64,000 bases of DNA from the NCBI GenBank assembly GCA_016932995.1, contig JAFGBU010000006.1:1-64000 (forward strand), written 5' to 3'. Positions 42,368 to 51,160 of the stretch are shown here, piece after piece. Numbering within the stretch: position 1 is the stretch's first letter; each line of letters opens with the position of its first letter. The position numbers and the translations under genes are program-made. The DNA is from Desulfovibrionaceae bacterium. GTDB taxonomy: Bacteria; Desulfobacterota; Desulfovibrionia; Desulfovibrionales; Desulfovibrionaceae. The notes under the pieces are model-generated. The model ran no database searches, had not been told where the DNA came from, and saw only the letters and a list, made by a program, of their open reading frames with translations.

Positions 42368-44008
42368 TCACTCCCAGTCCTCGCGGCCGAGGCGCTCCCA
42401 GAGCCTGTCCAGCCAGGCCTCGAAGCGCCCGGCCCGGGACGCGGCGAGCCCTTGCCCGGCCCGGATCAGGGCCGCGGCCCGTTCCCTCAGGCCCTGGATG
42501 TCGCCGGAGTTGTCCACGATCAGGCCGCAGCGGCCGAGCTTGTCCGGGGTCGGCCACTGCCAGGAATCAAAGACCGCCAGCCGCTCCGGGGACAGGCCCC
42601 TGGCCCGGGCCAGGGGCCCCAGCCTCAGGGACTCGGGGCAGAACACCCCGGCCAACTCATCGGCCAGGCCCTTCTCGGCCCAGGCCTGCTCCAGGAACAG
42701 GGGCAGCTCGGCAAAGGCCAGGTCCCGGTCCTGGTTCGCGGCCCAGAACCCGCGCAGGCCGTGCTCGACCAGCGGATGCACCAGGTCCATGACCTCGCGG
42801 CGCAGGCCGGGGTCCCCGGCCATGGCCTTAAACAGCACGGCCCTGTCCACCCCGCCCTCGCGGGCCAGGAACCGGGACCCGAAGCGGCGCTCCAAAAGCA
42901 GCGCGCCGTCGCCCCCGGCCGCGTAGGCCCGGGCCACGAACTGGTCGGCGCTGAACACGGCCTGGCCCTGCTCGGCCAGGCAGGCCAGCAGGGCGGACTT
43001 GCCGCTGCCGGCCGCGCCGATCACGGCCACCCGCAGGCAGGAGCGCTCAAGCGCGGCCACAAGGGCCGAGAAATCCTCGGGCGGCGGGGCAAAAAAATCC
43101 ATGTCCCGGCCCGTGGCCGGGTGCCTGAAGGCCAGCCTGAAGGCGTGGAGCATCTGGCGCCGGGCCAGGCCGCCCGGCCCGGGAAAGCGCTCCCGGAAAC
43201 GCCTGTTCTCGGGCCCGCCGTAGACCGCGTCCCCGAGCAGGGGGTGGCCCAGGTGGGCCAGGTGGACCCTGATCTGGTGGGTCCGGCCGGTGAATATGCG
43301 AACCATCAGCAGGCTGGCCCTGGACCCGGGATCGGTCCACAGGACCCGGTAGGCGCTGCGGGCCTCGCGGCCGTCCCTGGCCGACACAGCCATCCTGGTC
43401 CTGATCCGCGGGTGCCTGGCGATGGGCGCGTCGATCAGGCCCCGATCCGGGTCCGGACGGCCCAGGACCACGGCCAGATAGGCCTTGGACACCCGGCGCA
43501 GCTCAAAGTCCCGGGCCAGGCGCAGCCGGGCGGCCTCGTTCAGGGCGACCACCAGAAGGCCCGAGGTGTCCTTGTCCAGGCGGTGCACGATCCCGGGCCG
43601 CCAGGCGTCCATGCGCGCGAGCCCGGGAAAGCGGCCCGCCAGGCGCTGGGCCAGGGTGTTCTCGGGCTGGCTGGGCGCGGGATGGGTGGTCAGGCCCGCG
43701 GGCTTGTCCACCACCAACAGGTCCTCGTCGGCGTGGACCAGATCGACCTCGCCCTGCTCGGGTCCGGCCGCGGCCAGGGCCGGTCCGGCCACAAGGACCA
43801 GGCGCTCGCCCCCGACCAGGTTCAGGTCCGCTTCAAGGCAGACCCGGCCGTCCACCCGGGCCAGGCCCAGGCCGATCCACTGCTTGACCCTCTGCCTGGA
43901 CACGCCAAGGCCGGCGAGCTCGCGGCCCCAAAAGCGGTCCAGCCTGAGCCCGGCGTCCTCCGGCCCGGCCCCGCGCTCCCAAACCTCGTCCGGCGTCCAG
44001 GTGTCCAT
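42368..44008 (-). CDS. Fused RluD-type pseudouridine synthase and dephospho-CoA kinase
   Basis: A 546-residue bifunctional protein. Residues 20-75 are an S4 RNA-binding domain; 88-300 are an RluA/RluD catalytic domain with HRLDKDTSG (142-150, catalytic D145) and GRTHQIRVHL (241-250). Residues 325-546 are CoaE: P-loop GAAGSGKS (331-338), SADQ (353-356), the HP pair (411-412) and the ELPLFLE lid (434-440). The first half should modify 23S rRNA, the second performs the last step of CoA synthesis. ATG 44008 is chosen because upstream codons are not biased. Both halves look intact. Confidence 0.9.
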   Translation of the reverse strand: MDTWTPDEVWERGAGPEDAGLRLDRFWGRELAGLGVSRQRVKQWIGLGLARVDGRVCLEADLNLVGGERLVLVAGPALAAAGPEQGEVDLVHADEDLLVVDKPAGLTTHPAPSQPENTLAQRLAGRFPGLARMDAWRPGIVHRLDKDTSGLLVVALNEAARLRLARDFELRRVSKAYLAVVLGRPDPDRGLIDAPIARHPRIRTRMAVSARDGREARSAYRVLWTDPGSRASLLMVRIFTGRTHQIRVHLAHLGHPLLGDAVYGGPENRRFRERFPGPGGLARRQMLHAFRLAFRHPATGRDMDFFAPPPEDFSALVAALERSCLRVAVIGAAGSGKSALLACLAEQGQAVFSADQFVARAYAAGGDGALLLERRFGSRFLAREGGVDRAVLFKAMAGDPGLRREVMDLVHPLVEHGLRGFWAANQDRDLAFAELPLFLEQAWAEKGLADELAGVFCPESLRLGPLARARGLSPERLAVFDSWQWPTPDKLGRCGLIVDNSGDIQGLRERAAALIRAGQGLAASRAGRFEAWLDRLWERLGREDWE

Positions 44009-44144
44009 GTCCCGGCTATACCGGGAAACAGGGTCGGGCGAAAGTCCGGCACTTGACCCCGCGGCGCATAGACATTTAATACAGCCAGGGGAAATCCCAA
44101 AAACGACCACTACAAGCGGCGAAAACCGCCGCCCGGAGCTTGGC

Positions 44145-44921
44145 ATGCCCCAGACCGTCACCGGGCTGGTCCTGACCTACAACGGCGAGCGCCTGCTGGA
44201 CGAGTGCCTGAGGTCCCTGGACTTCTGCGACCAGGTCCTGGTCGTTGACTCGCAGAGCACGGACAGGACCGCGGACATCGCCCGGGCCAGGGGCGCGCGC
44301 CTGGACATCCACGCCTGGCCCGGGCCCGTGGCCCAGTTCAGACGCGCCCTGGGCATGGTCACCACGGACTGGGTGGTCAGCCTGGACCAGGACGAGATGC
44401 TCTCCCCAAAGCTCAGGCAGTCCGTGATCCAGGCCCTGGGCCAGGAGCGGATCGACCCGGACCTGGCCGGATTCTACGTCAACAGACGCTCGTTCTACTT
44501 CAACCGGTTCATGAAACACAGCGGCTGGTACCCGGACCGGCTGTTCAGGGTCTTCAGGACCAGGTCCATGGAGGTCAGCGCCCAGGGCGCGCACTACCGG
44601 TTCCGGCCCCTGGGGCCCGCGGCCGGGCTCGCCGGCGACATCATCCACCACCCCTACTCCTGCTTCAGGGAGCACATGGACAAGATCAACTACTACGCGG
44701 AGCAGGCCGCGGAGGAGATGCGCGGCAGGGGCGCAAGGGGCGGCCTGGCCAGGGCCCTGGTCCACGCCAAGGTGCGCTTCGTCAAGCTCTACCTGCTCAA
44801 GGCCGGGTTCCTGGACGGCCGGGCCGGGCTGATCAACGCCGCGTTCGGGGCCTTCTACGCCTTCCAGAAATACATCCGCGTAAACGAGGCCCGGCCCTGG
44901 ACCGGCAAGGGGGGCGACTAA
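44145..44921 (+). CDS. Glycosyltransferase family 2 (WaaE/KdtX-like)
   Basis: A 258-residue GT-A enzyme: LVLTYNGERLLDECLRSLDF, VVDSQSTDRTADIA and SLDQDEML (metal-binding DQD) match the family of LPS-core glucosyltransferases such as WaaE. The C-terminal half is basic and amphipathic, as in membrane-associated enzymes. The ATG at 44145 is set by codon bias. Its stop is adjacent to the aguB start with no gap, but a functional link is unclear. Confidence 0.85.
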   Translation: MPQTVTGLVLTYNGERLLDECLRSLDFCDQVLVVDSQSTDRTADIARARGARLDIHAWPGPVAQFRRALGMVTTDWVVSLDQDEMLSPKLRQSVIQALGQERIDPDLAGFYVNRRSFYFNRFMKHSGWYPDRLFRVFRTRSMEVSAQGAHYRFRPLGPAAGLAGDIIHHPYSCFREHMDKINYYAEQAAEEMRGRGARGGLARALVHAKVRFVKLYLLKAGFLDGRAGLINAAFGAFYAFQKYIRVNEARPWTGKGGD

Positions 44922-45809
44922 ATGGCCGAGCGCAGGCCGTTCACCCTGGGCCTGGTCCAGGCCCAGGCCGGGCCCGACCGCCGGAAGAACCTGGAGCGCG
45001 CGGCCCGGGCCGTGGAGCGGGCCGCGGCCGACGGGGCCGAGGTGATCTGCCTCCAGGAGCTCTTCGCTGACAGATACTTCTGCCAGACCGAGGACCCGGC
45101 CCTGTTCGACCTGGCCGAGACCGTGCCCGGCCCGTGCACCGGGCGCATGGCCGAGGTCGCCAGGCGCACGGGCGCGGCCCTGGTGGTCCCGGTGTTCGAG
45201 CGCCGGGCCCCGGGCGTGTTCCACAACACGGCCGCGGTCCTGGGCCGGGACGGCGAAATCATCGGGCTGTACCGCAAGATGCACATCCCGGACGACCCGG
45301 GCTACTGCGAGAAGTTCTACTTCGCGCCCGGGGACCTGGGGTTCAGGTCCTTTGAGACCCACGTCGGCCGGATCGGGGTGCTCATCTGCTGGGACCAGTG
45401 GTTTCCCGAGGCGGCCAGGCTCACGGCCATGGCCGGGGCCGAGGTCCTGGTCTATCCCACGGCCATCGGCTGGCACCCGGCCGAGAAGGCTAATCGCGGC
45501 CGAGAACAGCTCGAGGCCTGGCAGGCGGTGCAGCGCGGCCACGCCGTGGCCAACGGGGTCTATGTGGCCGCGGCCAACCGCGTGGGCCTGGAGGTCCCGG
45601 CCACGGGCGGGCCGGGCATCGAGTTCTGGGGCGCGAGCCTGGCCTTCGGGCCCATGGGCGAGGTCCTGGCCCAGGCCCCGGCCGACCGCGAACAGATCGT
45701 CCTGGTCGAGGTCGATCCTTCCAGGGTCGAGGAGTGCAGGCGGGGCTGGCCGTTCTTCAGGGACCGGCGCATCGACGCCTACCAGGGCCTGCTCAAGCGC
45801 TTCGGGTGA
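44922..45809 (+). CDS. aguB: N-carbamoylputrescine amidase
   Basis: A 295-residue nitrilase-superfamily amidase with the Glu-Lys-Cys triad at E46 (CLQELF), K119 (YRKMHIPDDPGY) and C156 (ICWDQWFPE). The IPDDPGYCEKFYF stretch and GWHPAEK region mark AguB. It hydrolyses N-carbamoylputrescine to putrescine, CO2 and ammonia, the last step of the agmatine route. The pathway's other enzymes follow at 45913-48646. Confidence 0.94.
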   Translation: MAERRPFTLGLVQAQAGPDRRKNLERAARAVERAAADGAEVICLQELFADRYFCQTEDPALFDLAETVPGPCTGRMAEVARRTGAALVVPVFERRAPGVFHNTAAVLGRDGEIIGLYRKMHIPDDPGYCEKFYFAPGDLGFRSFETHVGRIGVLICWDQWFPEAARLTAMAGAEVLVYPTAIGWHPAEKANRGREQLEAWQAVQRGHAVANGVYVAAANRVGLEVPATGGPGIEFWGASLAFGPMGEVLAQAPADREQIVLVEVDPSRVEECRRGWPFFRDRRIDAYQGLLKRFG

Positions 45810-45830
45810 GATGCAGAATCTGTATTTTTT

Positions 45831-45877
45831 GCGAAAAAAAGGCTAATTTGGGCTGGCCTTTTGGGCGAAAAAAGTAT
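45831..45877. other. Hairpin between aguB and pdaD
   Basis: AAAAGGC and GCCTTTT form a 7-bp arm pair around a 12-nt loop, flanked by A-runs. It could be a weak terminator or part of the pdaD leader. The 103-nt gap is the only sizeable gap in the polyamine cluster, so pdaD may also have its own promoter here. Confidence 0.35.
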
Positions 45878-45912
45878 AGCCCCTGGCACCCATCATTTGA
45901 CGGAGGTGCGAC

Positions 45913-46467
45913 ATGACTCTCGGACCACTCGTTCCCACCAAGGCATTTTTCACCACCGGCATCGGCCGCCACAAGAACAAGCTCCAGGCCTTCGAGCTGG
46001 CCCTGCGCGCCGCGGGCATCGAAAAACAGAACCTGGTCTACGTGTCGAGCATATTCCCGCCCAACTGCGAGATGATCACCCTGGAACAGGCCAGGGAGCA
46101 TCTCTTCCCCGGCCAGATCACCTTCTGCGTCATGGCCCGCAACCAGACCAACGAGAAGGGCCGGCTGGTGGGCTCGGCCGTGGGCATGGCCTTTCCGGCC
46201 AGCAAGGAGCACTACGGCTACATCTCCGAGCACACGGCCTTCGGCGAGGACGAAAAGGAGATGGGCGACTTCGCCGAGGACCTGGCCTCGACCATGCTGG
46301 CCACGACCCTGGGCGTGGACTTCAACCCGGAAACCGCCTACGACGAGAGACGCGAGGTCTACCTCATGAGCGGCAAGATCATCGACTCGGCCTCGGCGCC
46401 CTGCGCCACCCACGGCCAGGCCGGGATGTGGACCACCACGGTCTCGGCGGTGGTCTTCCTGTTCTAG
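45913..46467 (+). CDS. pdaD: Pyruvoyl-dependent arginine decarboxylase
   Basis: A 184-residue proenzyme. LVYVSSIFPPNC contains the S45-S46 self-cleavage site that yields the pyruvoyl cofactor on the larger chain. The rest follows the PvlArgDC family (FCVMARNQTNEKGRLVGSAVG, SEHTAFGEDEKEMGDFAEDLA). It makes agmatine from arginine without PLP. GGAGGTGCGAC precedes the ATG. Neighbours process agmatine to putrescine. Confidence 0.94.
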   Translation: MTLGPLVPTKAFFTTGIGRHKNKLQAFELALRAAGIEKQNLVYVSSIFPPNCEMITLEQAREHLFPGQITFCVMARNQTNEKGRLVGSAVGMAFPASKEHYGYISEHTAFGEDEKEMGDFAEDLASTMLATTLGVDFNPETAYDERREVYLMSGKIIDSASAPCATHGQAGMWTTTVSAVVFLF

Positions 46468-46491
46468 GCCAAAGGGCGCCGGGCAACGCGA

Positions 46492-47568
46492 ATGAAGAAG
46501 AGAAGGTTCCAGAACCTGCGCGACGGCCTCGAGGACGGGCTCGTGCCCCTGCGCACCCTGGACCCGGACGAGATCGAGGACTTCGACGGCCTGCTCTCGG
46601 CCATGTCCAGGACCGCCTTCGGCGGCAGGCGGCTCGGCGAGGCCCTGGACGTGCTCGAGGCCATGGTCCTGGACAAGGACTGCCTGGTGGTCGGGACCTT
46701 CTCCGGGGCCATGACCGTGGCCAAGATGTCCAAGCTGCTCATCAAGATGATCGACCAGGGCTGGCTGGACGTGGTCATCAGCACCGGCGCGCTCATGGCC
46801 CACGGCCTGATCGAGTCCATCGGCCTCAAGCACTTCAAGCACGACCCCCTGACCATGAACGATCAGGACCTGTTCAAGTCCGGCTACAACCGGGTCTACG
46901 ACACCCTGGAGCCGGAGCTCAACTTCGTCCAGGCCGAGGAGGACCTCAGGCGGGTCATGGGCGAGCTCAGGGCCGAGGGGACCATCTGCTCCGAGACCTT
47001 CTGCCGCGTCATAGGCCGGCATCTGAGCCGAAACTACGACGGCCCGGGCATACTCAAGAGCGCCTATGAGAAGGGCGTGCCGGTGTTCATCCCCGCGTTC
47101 ACGGACAGCGAGCTGGCCCTGGACCTGGCCAAGAACATGCTCGAGGAGCGCTTCGACCTGCTCACGGGCGAGGCCGGACCAGAGGCCATGCCCTTTCAGT
47201 TCAACCCCTTCCTGGACCTCATGGGCTACACCAGGCGGCTGCTCAAGGCCGAGAGGCTCGGCATCTTCACCATCGGCGGCGGCGTGCCGCGCAACTGGGC
47301 CCAGCAGGTCGGCCCGTTCGTGGAGACCATAAACAGCCGCATGCCGGAAAAGAACCTGCCCGCCAAACGCTTCTCATACGCCCTGCGCGTCTGCCCGGAG
47401 CCCGACCATTGGGGCGGGCTGTCGGGCTGCACCTACAAGGAGGGCGTGTCCTGGGGCAAGTTCACGCCACCCTCGGAGGGCGGCCGCTTCGCCGAGGTCC
47501 ACTGCGACGCGACCATCGCCTGGCCCATCCTGGTCAGGGGCCTCATGGACCGGCTGGCCAAAAAATAG
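46492..47568 (+). CDS. Deoxyhypusine-synthase-like enzyme (possible homospermidine synthase)
   Basis: A 358-residue protein of the DHS family. The NAD-binding segments TFSGAM, ISTGALMAHGLIESI and IGGGVPRNWAQQ are present, and K323 in VSWGK matches the lysine that forms the imine intermediate in DHS. Bacteria lack eIF5A, so the eukaryotic reaction is unlikely; bacterial relatives have been reported to make homospermidine. Position between arginine decarboxylase and agmatine deiminase genes supports a polyamine substrate. Confidence 0.87.
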   Translation: MKKRRFQNLRDGLEDGLVPLRTLDPDEIEDFDGLLSAMSRTAFGGRRLGEALDVLEAMVLDKDCLVVGTFSGAMTVAKMSKLLIKMIDQGWLDVVISTGALMAHGLIESIGLKHFKHDPLTMNDQDLFKSGYNRVYDTLEPELNFVQAEEDLRRVMGELRAEGTICSETFCRVIGRHLSRNYDGPGILKSAYEKGVPVFIPAFTDSELALDLAKNMLEERFDLLTGEAGPEAMPFQFNPFLDLMGYTRRLLKAERLGIFTIGGGVPRNWAQQVGPFVETINSRMPEKNLPAKRFSYALRVCPEPDHWGGLSGCTYKEGVSWGKFTPPSEGGRFAEVHCDATIAWPILVRGLMDRLAKK

Positions 47569-47572
47569 GACC

Positions 47573-48646
47573 ATGGACGCGCCGAACGGCCCCGGATACA
47601 GGCTGCCAGCGGAGTGGGAGCCCCATGAGGCCACCTGGCTGGCCTGGCCGCACAACGCCTCGGACTGGCCCGGCAAGTTCCGGACCGTGCCCTGGGTCTT
47701 CGCGGAGATAGTCCGCCACGCGGCCAGGGGCGAGACGGTCCGCATCCTGGTCCAGTCCCAAAAACACGAGGCCAGGGCCAGAGGCGTGCTGGCAAGGGCC
47801 GGCGCGCCCCTTGAGCGGCTGGCCTTCCTGCGCCTGCCCACGGACCGGGGCTGGCTGCGCGACAGCGGCCCGGCCTTCGTGCTCAGGGACAAGGAGCCGC
47901 GCCCGGCCGTGCCCGATTTCGACTTCAACGCCTGGGCCAGGTACCCGGACTTCGCCCGGGACGCCCTTGTGCCCCGAAAGCTGGCCAAACACCTGGGCCT
48001 GGCCCTGATCCCGGCGGTGAAGAACGGCCGCAGGCCGGTCATGGAGGGCGGCGCGATCGAGGCCAACGGCCAAGGGACCCTGCTGGCCGGGGAACAATGC
48101 CTCCTGGACCGGACCCGCCAGGTCCGCAATCCCGGATTCGCGAAAAAGGACTACGAGGATATGTTCAGGGACCTCTTCGGGGCCGAAAAGGTCGTCTGGC
48201 TCGGCCCGGGCATCGAGGGCGACGACACCCACGGCCACGTGGACGACTTCTGCCGGTTCGTGAATCAGGAGACCGTGGTCCTGTGCCAAGAGCGCGACCC
48301 CGGCGACCCGAACCACGCCGCCCTGGAGCAGAACCGCGAACGCCTGGAGGGAGCTCGCCTCGCGCACGGCGCAAGACCCAAGATAATCAGGCTGCCCATG
48401 CCCGGCCGGGTGGCCTGGGGGTCGCAGCGCCTGCCCGCCAGCTACGCCAACTTCTACGTCTGCAACGCCGCGGTCCTGGTACCGACCTTCAACCACGAGA
48501 ACGACCGCCTGGCCCTGGGCATCCTGGCCGAGGCCTTTGACCGGCCGGTGGTCGGAATCCACTGCCTGGACCTGGTCCTGGGCCTGGGCGCCGTCCACTG
48601 CCTGACCAGGGAGCAGCCCCTGGCCGGGATCACTCCGAGAACATGA
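47573..48646 (+). CDS. aguA: Agmatine deiminase
   Basis: A 357-residue guanidino-group-modifying enzyme converting agmatine to N-carbamoylputrescine. The WLRDSGPAFV, EGGAIEANG and THGHVDDFCRF motifs and catalytic C343 (GAVHCLTREQP) are intact. It lies 4 nt after the DHS-like gene. The last 17 nt overlap the end of the convergent receiver-kinase gene. Confidence 0.94.
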   Translation: MDAPNGPGYRLPAEWEPHEATWLAWPHNASDWPGKFRTVPWVFAEIVRHAARGETVRILVQSQKHEARARGVLARAGAPLERLAFLRLPTDRGWLRDSGPAFVLRDKEPRPAVPDFDFNAWARYPDFARDALVPRKLAKHLGLALIPAVKNGRRPVMEGGAIEANGQGTLLAGEQCLLDRTRQVRNPGFAKKDYEDMFRDLFGAEKVVWLGPGIEGDDTHGHVDDFCRFVNQETVVLCQERDPGDPNHAALEQNRERLEGARLAHGARPKIIRLPMPGRVAWGSQRLPASYANFYVCNAAVLVPTFNHENDRLALGILAEAFDRPVVGIHCLDLVLGLGAVHCLTREQPLAGITPRT

Positions 48647-49649
48647 TCCGGTAGGACGTGCCGCTGGACCTGGAGATGGTCATGCCCCCGCGCAGGTCCC
48701 CGACCACCAGGGACCTGACTATCTTAAGCCCCATGGTCTCGGATTCGCAGGGATCGACGTTGGCGGGCATGCCCACCCCGTTGTCCTCGACCTTGAGCGC
48801 GTAGCCCTCGCCCTCGCGCTTCAAAGACACCGAGATGAGCCCCTTGCGGTTGTCCGGAAAGGCGTACTTGACCGCGTTGGTGACCAGCTCGGTCAGGATC
48901 AGGCCCAGGGGCAGAATCTTCTTGTGCGAAAGGCGGACGTCCGGGATGTCCATCTCCAGACTCAACTGGCCGTCTATGTCGTAGGCGTCCCTCAAGGCCA
49001 ACATAATATCCTCGAGGTACTCCCGACAAGGCAGGGTCTCCAGGTCATCCGAGCGGTAGAGCTTGTCGTGGACCAGGATCATGGACAATATCTTGAGCCG
49101 GACCTTCTTGATCATCTCCAGGCACTCGCGGTCGTTGATGCGCATGGAGTGCAGGCACAGGTAGCTGGAGATGACGTTGAAGTTGGTCTTCAGGCGGTGG
49201 TGTATCTCGCGGAGCTGGGCGTCCTTGGTCCTGACCTGACCGAGCAGATCCTTCACATCCTCCCGCTGACCGATGCGCTTGGCGTGCTCCCTCATAGCCG
49301 CCAAAATGATCTTCCTCAGGCTCTCCCAAGGGCAGGGCTTGGTCAGGAACCTGAACACGCCGCACTTGTTGATGCTGTCCACGGCGTTCTCCAGGTCCGG
49401 ATACGCGGTCAGCAGCACGAGCACGGCCTCCGGGTCCTGGTCCCTGGCCCGCCTCAAAAACTCCACCCCGTCCATGCCGGGCATGCGCAAGTCGGAGACG
49501 ATCACCGCAAAGGGGCCGGAGTCCTCCATTGCGGCCAGGCCGGACACGCCGTCCAGGGCGGTCTCAAGCTCGAACTCCCGGCCCAGGGTCCGGCCAAAGG
49601 CGCTGAGCAGCTTCTGGTCGTCGTCAACGATGAGAATCTTGCTGGCCAC
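48630..49649 (-). CDS. Hybrid receiver - HisKA_2 histidine kinase
   Basis: A 339-residue protein. A receiver domain (D53 in VSDLRMP, T-A, K in LTKPCPW) is followed by a short linker, a HisKA_2 dimerisation/phospho-acceptor segment (EIHHRLKTN, likely H150) and a HATPase domain with LTELVTNAVKYAFP and VEDNGVGMP. There is no sensor or membrane segment, so it is cytoplasmic and probably takes its signal as phosphate. GTG start. No cognate gene is adjacent. Confidence 0.88.
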   Translation of the reverse strand: MASKILIVDDDQKLLSAFGRTLGREFELETALDGVSGLAAMEDSGPFAVIVSDLRMPGMDGVEFLRRARDQDPEAVLVLLTAYPDLENAVDSINKCGVFRFLTKPCPWESLRKIILAAMREHAKRIGQREDVKDLLGQVRTKDAQLREIHHRLKTNFNVISSYLCLHSMRINDRECLEMIKKVRLKILSMILVHDKLYRSDDLETLPCREYLEDIMLALRDAYDIDGQLSLEMDIPDVRLSHKKILPLGLILTELVTNAVKYAFPDNRKGLISVSLKREGEGYALKVEDNGVGMPANVDPCESETMGLKIVRSLVVGDLRGGMTISRSSGTSYRIMFSE

Positions 49650-49787
49650 GATGAAAAACCCTTGTCTACCGTTGAGCGCTCGGCGCGGACGATCAAATCA
49701 GGGTAGCTATAACAAATACACTATATTGATACAAGACATTTTATGGCAAACCCAAACGCCCCCGAAAGGCGGCGCCCGTCCCCCGGC
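49650..49787. other. Gap between hisA end and kinase start
   Basis: About 138 nt with an AT-rich block (49700-49745) including TATATTGATACAAGACATTTTATGG-like sequence that could hold the promoter of the minus-strand kinase; no clear -35/-10 pair was fixed. No gene. Confidence 0.3.
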
Positions 49788-50513
49788 CTAATGCCTGAGC
49801 CATTCCAGGGCCGCCCTGAAGTCCAGGCTGCCGGTGTATATGGCCCGGCCGGTTATTATCCCCTGCAGGCCCCTGTTGCGCAGATGCCAGAGGCCCTTGA
49901 TGTCTTCCAGGGTATGCACCCCGCCCGCGGCGATGACCGGAAGATTGGTCTTGTCGCACAGCGCGGACAGGGCCTCCACGTTGACCCCGGACTGCATGCC
50001 GTCCCGGCTGATGTCCGTGTAGACCACAAAGGCCGCCCCGGCCTTCTCCATGTCCTCGACCACGTCCAGGACAATGCGGCCGAAGTCCCTGACCCAGCCG
50101 CGGGTCTTGAGCCTGCCGTCGACCGCGTCCAGGGAGACCCCGACCTTGCCCGGCAGGGCCCGGCACATGGCGGAAAAGGCCTCCGGATCCTCCAGTGCCA
50201 GGGTCCCGATGATCAGCCTGTTGACCCCGGCCTTGAGGTAGGACCTGGCCGTGGCCAGGTCCCGGATGCCGCCGCCGAGCTGGATCGGGATGTCCAGGCT
50301 GCCGCAGATGTCCTCGATGAGCTCGAAGTTGCGCGGCCGGCCGCTGAAGGCCCCGTCCAGATCGACCACGTGCAGGAACTCGGCCCCGAGCTCGGCCCAA
50401 TATCTGGCCTGGGCCACGGGGTCCGTGGAAAAGACCGTTACCTCGTCCTCCCTGCCCTGGGCCAGCCGGACGCACTGGCCGTCCTTGATGTCCACGGCCG
50501 GGAAGAGGATCAT
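49788..50513 (-). CDS. hisA: ProFAR isomerase (histidine biosynthesis)
   Basis: A 241-residue TIM barrel with the two phosphate-binding repeats of His[17 protein letters not shown] with D8, VVDLDGAF and IQLGGGIRD in the first half, [12 protein letters not shown] (second catalytic Asp) and IAAGGVHT in the second. It isomerises ProFAR to PRFAR. The start overlaps the lipoprotein stop by 4 nt. Confidence 0.95.
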   Translation of the reverse strand: MILFPAVDIKDGQCVRLAQGREDEVTVFSTDPVAQARYWAELGAEFLHVVDLDGAFSGRPRNFELIEDICGSLDIPIQLGGGIRDLATARSYLKAGVNRLIIGTLALEDPEAFSAMCRALPGKVGVSLDAVDGRLKTRGWVRDFGRIVLDVVEDMEKAGAAFVVYTDISRDGMQSGVNVEALSALCDKTNLPVIAAGGVHTLEDIKGLWHLRNRGLQGIITGRAIYTGSLDFRAALEWLRH

Positions 50514-51160
50514 AGCCCGAGAGCCCTCAGACCCTGGTCCAGGCCCTCCCTTGCGAGCTCCAGGGCCGGCACCCAGCGGCCCTTGCGCCTGAAGAACTTG
50601 CCCGCCTCGAGCAGGTTCTCGGACAAGGGCTGCTGGGTCTCGTCGTAGTGATAGCGGCCGGCCACGGTCTCGGCCTTGACGTCTATCAGGTAGATGTCCA
50701 GGACCACCGAGGCCGGCTCCTCAACGCCCGCGCTCCCGCCCTCGCGCTCGCGCCAGAAGAGCACCTGGGGCACGAGCAGAAAGTCCGCCGGGAGGCACTT
50801 GCCCACGGACAGCCAGTACTTCCAGGCCGACTCCCGCGTGCAGCCGGTCTGCTCGAAGACCACGATCTCCTGGCACTGCCTGGTGACCCCGGGCGGGGTG
50901 TAGCCGCGCACGCCGTGGGCCTGCAGGGTCTCGGTCAGGACCTGGTCCAGGGACCTGACGACCTCGTTGGACAGGTTCAGGCCCTCCTCGGGCAAATACC
51001 CGGCCAGGAGCTCCCAACTGAACTTGGGGTGGGAAAACCCGGCCACGGCCAGGGTCCCCTCGGGCTTGGCCATCGGGGGCAGCGGCTTCTCGGCGCAGCC
51101 CCAGGCCGCGAACAAGGCCACGGCCGCGAGCAGGCCAAGGCGCCATGCGATGCGTTTCAT
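50510..51160 (-). CDS. Predicted lipoprotein of unknown function
   Basis: A 216-residue protein with a lipoprotein signal ([16 protein letters not shown]22). The mature part has [22 protein letters not shown], a [12 protein letters not shown] segment and a conserved-looking [20 protein letters not shown] end. I do not recognise the family. It sits between hisB and hisA with overlaps of 1 and 4 nt, so it is cotranscribed with histidine genes although a histidine role is not implied. Confidence 0.75.
   Translation of the reverse strand: MKRIAWRLGLLAAVALFAAWGCAEKPLPPMAKPEGTLAVAGFSHPKFSWELLAGYLPEEGLNLSNEVVRSLDQVLTETLQAHGVRGYTPPGVTRQCQEIVVFEQTGCTRESAWKYWLSVGKCLPADFLLVPQVLFWREREGGSAGVEEPASVVLDIYLIDVKAETVAGRYHYDETQQPLSENLLEAGKFFRRKGRWVPALELAREGLDQGLRALGL

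Noticed and set aside
42368-42370. TGA as a selenocysteine codon in the RluD-CoaE protein
   Set aside because: The CoaE domain is already complete and no convincing SECIS hairpin was seen just downstream.
45860-45912. Sigma-54 promoter before pdaD
   Set aside because: CTGGCAC is present but the required GC at -12 is missing at the right spacing.
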